Shown piece after piece: positions 61,369 through 64,000 of a stretch of DNA of 64,000 nucleotides; the stretch's first letter is position 1; each line of letters starts with the position of its first letter. A program made the position numbers and the translations under genes. The stretch lies in assembly GCA_977017575.1 (NCBI GenBank), contig CDRNVI010000039.1:310001-374000 (forward strand). The letters are read 5' to 3'. The notes under the pieces are model-generated. The model ran no database searches. It was not told where the DNA came from and saw nothing but the letters and a program-made list of their open reading frames with translations. The DNA comes from Paramoeba atlantica (taxonomy: Eukaryota > Discosea).

Positions 61369-61745
61369 GAAACAAAAAGAAAAATGGATAACCGGGAAAG
61401 ATAAAAAGGGTTTACTAGTAGTGAAAATGACTTTCGAAGTATAATTCGGGATGCGGGTTACAAGTTTTGAGTAATAAAAGCATAAAAGTATACGGCATGT
61501 ATGACAGAACAACTGTTGTCAAGTGTGTTCCCTTTAGAAGTTATCTACAAATTTGGTGTCAAACTTTGTGAAAAGGAAAAAATATCCGAATTTTAAGCAC
61601 TAGCTAAAGTTCTGCGCCATTCATCGGAGTTAGAGCGAATGAAAGATTTGTTTTCCTCGAAGTTCATTATCCAGAAAACTAGATAATTGTGCTATTTTCC
61701 TAAGGGCAAGAACAGGACCTATCTACAGGACTACATGCTTGAACT
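61369..61745. other. intergenic, 377 bp
   Basis: The NOP56 leader is pyrimidine-rich near the ATG (minus strand CCATTTTTCTTTTTGTTTC). No other feature is visible. Confidence 0.4.
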
Positions 61746-62243
61746 CTATAGAACTGGATAAGCAGAAATGTATTCAAGTGGGTCAGGTAAATCAGGAACA
61801 CAATCGTAGTTTTCTTCGAGTTCCATTCCGTTTGACCTTTTGAGAGCCCTCTCATCTATCAAGATTCTAAGATCAGCTACGTCCCATTGTGCGGGCCTTG
61901 AAGTATCCTGTGTTTCAACGGGCGGAAATTCCTTACCGGTGTTTAGTATTTCTGTACTATTGGCAAGGGCAGAGGGATCAGGGAATAGTGAAATATTATT
62001 CTTAGTGCGACTAGGAACCGAAGCTGAAGTCTGATACTGACTTTCTTGTGGGCTACAGCCTTTGAGCAGCATTGGGTCTTTGATCGAGTGCACTCCGGAA
62101 ATGTGTGGAGACAGATTCGTAATATCCGCAAGACCTTGCCGCATTAACGGACGGTTCGTACTATGAGGAGTGCTTGGTAGTTCTTTTAAGGTTCCTACTT
62201 TCATCGAAAATGAAGCTTCCTTTACTAACTCTGGCGACTGCAT
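61746..62243 (-). CDS. D-box protein, possible securin-like APC/C substrate
   Basis: This 165-residue protein is polar and probably disordered. Residues about 36-44 read RQGLADITN, an excellent match to the cyclin-type destruction box (RxxLxxIxN) recognised by the anaphase-promoting complex. The C-terminus is acidic with spaced hydrophobics (NYDCVPDLPDPLEYISAYPV), reminiscent of the separase-binding end of securins, which often carry DLP/E-F.P patterns. A small, disordered protein with an N-terminal D-box and acidic hydrophobic C-terminus would suit a securin, but primary sequence in that class is poorly conserved. This is inference. It lies between NOP56 and FEN1. Confidence 0.5.
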   Translation of the reverse strand: MQSPELVKEASFSMKVGTLKELPSTPHSTNRPLMRQGLADITNLSPHISGVHSIKDPMLLKGCSPQESQYQTSASVPSRTKNNISLFPDPSALANSTEILNTGKEFPPVETQDTSRPAQWDVADLRILIDERALKRSNGMELEENYDCVPDLPDPLEYISAYPVL

Positions 62244-62585
62244 ACTAAATAAACATTCTTAGTGTTGATCGTATTACTAAAATTTTTTCTTATGCGTATT
62301 TGCGACATACTTGTATGACGTGAAAGGGGACTTTTGCTATGATGTGAAAAAAACCTATTCCAAAGACAGAAGCATGAATTCCCTTTTCAAAGCCACCTTT
62401 GGGAACTAAACTCTACTATACTACACTTAGAATCCACGAGCCTGACACCGTCCTTTCACGACACTCTACTACACTGTAGAAAAAACGTGCGAATGTTCAG
62501 TGCTACAACTTGGTATAATAGCTATTGAAACTGCACGATACCCTAAAAGAGTTCTGATCAAGGGAAACCATTAAAACCTCGCTCC
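62244..62585. other. intergenic, 342 bp
   Basis: AT-rich; no feature is identified. Confidence 0.35.
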
Positions 62586-63770
62586 TTAGTTTTTTGCAAC
62601 TCCTTTCTTTCCTCCCGCATGTCCTTTCTTAACAAGCTTTCCTGAGGGAAGTGACGCCTTCGTAGTTCGCTTGTTTTTTTTCTCATCCTCCCCTCCGAAG
62701 GGGGTTGATGAAATCTTGTGGGCAGTCTTAAAAAAAGTATCCAACCGACCTTGAGTCTTCGTCTTCCGCGCATCCATTAATTTTTGGATGCCGCGCGATA
62801 CGCGTTCTTCAGAAAATAATTTTTCCTTGACAAGGAATTCTTTTAGTCCTTCGACGTCGGGCTCAGTAAAATCTATGAGCAAATCCTCTGCCTTATTCAC
62901 AACTGGGTTTTGAAAAAGCCTTCGAGCGGCGACATAATTAAAGTTTTCCGGCGTCCATGGATGTTTCTCCGGATCTAAGTTCTCCAATAGCTTTTCCAGA
63001 CTCCCATATTGAAGTATTCCCTCCAGCGCTCGCACGGGACCTATCCCCGCAACCTTCCCAGTGTAATCACACCCAAGCAGCACACAAAAGTCAATAAACT
63101 GTTCCCGGGTCAACTTCAGATCACGCAGCACCTCCTCCAGATGGTACTCCATAATCCCACCGGACTGGGAATAGTTCAGGTGACGCAGCATAACCGTGGC
63201 GCCAAACGTCAGGGCATCCATGTCCTCCGTCCCCACGGCCCACGCCTTGCCCCCGCGGACAAGCTCTACGCACTGGGCCTCCGCCTCCTCCGGCGCCTCC
63301 ACCACAGGCATCCCCATCAGCCGTAGCAGTTTCTTACACTCCTCGTTCTGCTCCCGGGTGACGCGCACCATGCGTTTGCTCATGCGCTCCATCATGGCGT
63401 CATCTTTTAACTCAGTCGCGACTTGCAACCCGGTGGCCGCATCCGCCGCGAGTTTGTTCCTCCGGGAGATCTCATGCGACTTCATGTCGGGAGGCTTGCC
63501 ATCAAACACGTAAATCGGTTTAATCCCCTCGCTGACCATTCGAAGTGTGCGGCTCCAGAGCCCCACAAGGTGGGAGGTCACCTCCCCGGCCTCATTGGTG
63601 AGTTCCGTACCCTGACCCTCGGAGAAGCCTTTTAGTGCGATAAGGAACTGGTAGATCGCGCAGGAGGCATCCAGCGCAATGCGACGACCAAAGTAACTTT
63701 TGATGTCCTGCTTTTTCAACCCGTGAATGGCCTTCTCCGCGATTACTTTGCTGAGTCCATCAATACCCAT
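62586..63770 (-). CDS. FEN1: flap endonuclease 1
   Basis: This 394-residue structure-specific nuclease processes Okazaki-fragment flaps and repair intermediates. I start at MGIDGLSKVIAEKAIHGLKK, since the free N-terminal Met-Gly is conserved and catalytically important. The N and I nuclease domains show RRIALDAS, YVFDGKPPDMKS, EAPEEAEAQC, GTEDMDALTFG and CVLLGCDYTGKVAGIG. The PCNA-interacting box QGRLDTFF is at 340-347, followed by a Lys/Gly-rich tail. The frame runs on 41 codons upstream, but that part is leader. The 5' half is more GC-rich than the 3' half. Confidence 0.97.
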   Translation of the reverse strand: MGIDGLSKVIAEKAIHGLKKQDIKSYFGRRIALDASCAIYQFLIALKGFSEGQGTELTNEAGEVTSHLVGLWSRTLRMVSEGIKPIYVFDGKPPDMKSHEISRRNKLAADAATGLQVATELKDDAMMERMSKRMVRVTREQNEECKKLLRLMGMPVVEAPEEAEAQCVELVRGGKAWAVGTEDMDALTFGATVMLRHLNYSQSGGIMEYHLEEVLRDLKLTREQFIDFCVLLGCDYTGKVAGIGPVRALEGILQYGSLEKLLENLDPEKHPWTPENFNYVAARRLFQNPVVNKAEDLLIDFTEPDVEGLKEFLVKEKLFSEERVSRGIQKLMDARKTKTQGRLDTFFKTAHKISSTPFGGEDEKKNKRTTKASLPSGKLVKKGHAGGKKGVAKN

Positions 63771-64000
63771 TGCGAGGACAATGTTGAGGTCTAAATAATT
63801 AAAACGTGTAAGAAGGCTATACCTGTGTCTTGTGTGTGTACATGTAAATAAAATTTCCAGGGTGTGTTTAATAGAAAGAAAGGACAGTATCATTCATTTT
63901 TCCTAACAAAATATTTTCTTATTTTCTATTCCCTAGTGCTTTCGGGTATAAACTGTGTTCTGCGGTCTCTTTCATAGTTACCTGAAGGTGTGACTACAAC
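63771..64000. other. right edge, FEN1 leader and flank
   Basis: The minus-strand leader contains TTACACGTTTTAATTATTTAG before the ATG region, an acceptor-like end about 20 nt upstream of the start. No further gene begins before the window ends. Confidence 0.35.

Overview
The window looks like nuclear DNA of a single-celled eukaryote. It carries eukaryote-only machinery: TFIIH subunits, an RFC clamp-loader subunit, RUVBL2, NOP56, Ubc12, a peroxisomal RING peroxin, a Golgi SNARE and a Golgi CAS1-type acyltransferase. Mitochondrial functions are also present (succinyl-CoA ligase beta, a UQCC1/Cbp3-like chaperone, PRORP). Genes use the standard code and nearly all are single uninterrupted reading frames. 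I could support only one intron, a predicted 34-nt one in a cytochrome b5-like gene. Every host gene I can support, 38 in about 63.5 kb, lies on the minus strand. This unidirectional layout is known from kinetoplastids and dinoflagellates. A protein with repeated dsRBD-like modules (GxG..A..MHAE type) and a trio of LP..L..L.L..N.F.G leucine-rich repeat proteins also recall euglenozoans, but the lineage is not settled from sequence alone.

Layout, left to right. Positions 223-16520: TFIIH p34, an unknown basic protein, the dsRBD-like repeat protein, an HSBP1-like coiled coil, succinyl-CoA ligase beta, a CASD1/RWA acyltransferase, RLP24, Ubc12, ADAT2, TFIIH p52, a Merlin transposase fragment and diphthine-ammonia ligase. 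Positions 16560-25480 are accessory and repeat-rich: one LRR gene, another Merlin fragment, two foldback-like arrays (the second at 24516-24925), several hairpin or MITE-like repeats, an unrecognised broken gene, and a structured-RNA candidate with an RNase P/MRP-like core motif. Positions 25480-51754: a membrane protein, RFC, PEX10, a repeat island (28915-29610), the cytochrome b5-like gene, a Pif1 helicase, a WD40-like protein, a Qb-SNARE, GDP-mannose dehydratase, PRORP, the UQCC1-like gene, a coiled-coil protein, a giant probable organellar protein, uL11, two more LRR genes and an RRM-EEP nuclease. Positions 51755-55094 hold a Merlin DNA transposon with recognisable terminal inverted repeats. 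Positions 55095-63770 carry a small ORF, RUVBL2, an unknown protein, a secreted repeat protein, NOP56, a D-box protein (possible securin) and FEN1.

The genes are mostly housekeeping (transcription and repair, replication, ribosome biogenesis, tRNA and translation-factor modification) and show no obvious pathway clustering. The most unusual signals are at the sequence level. Several GC-rich patches switch from C-rich to G-rich along the plus strand, usually inside a gene. Long AG-poor pyrimidine leaders abut start codons. Two repeat arrays of related 24-25-bp units face each other as inverted arms around unrelated spacers. I recognised no virus-derived or LTR element.
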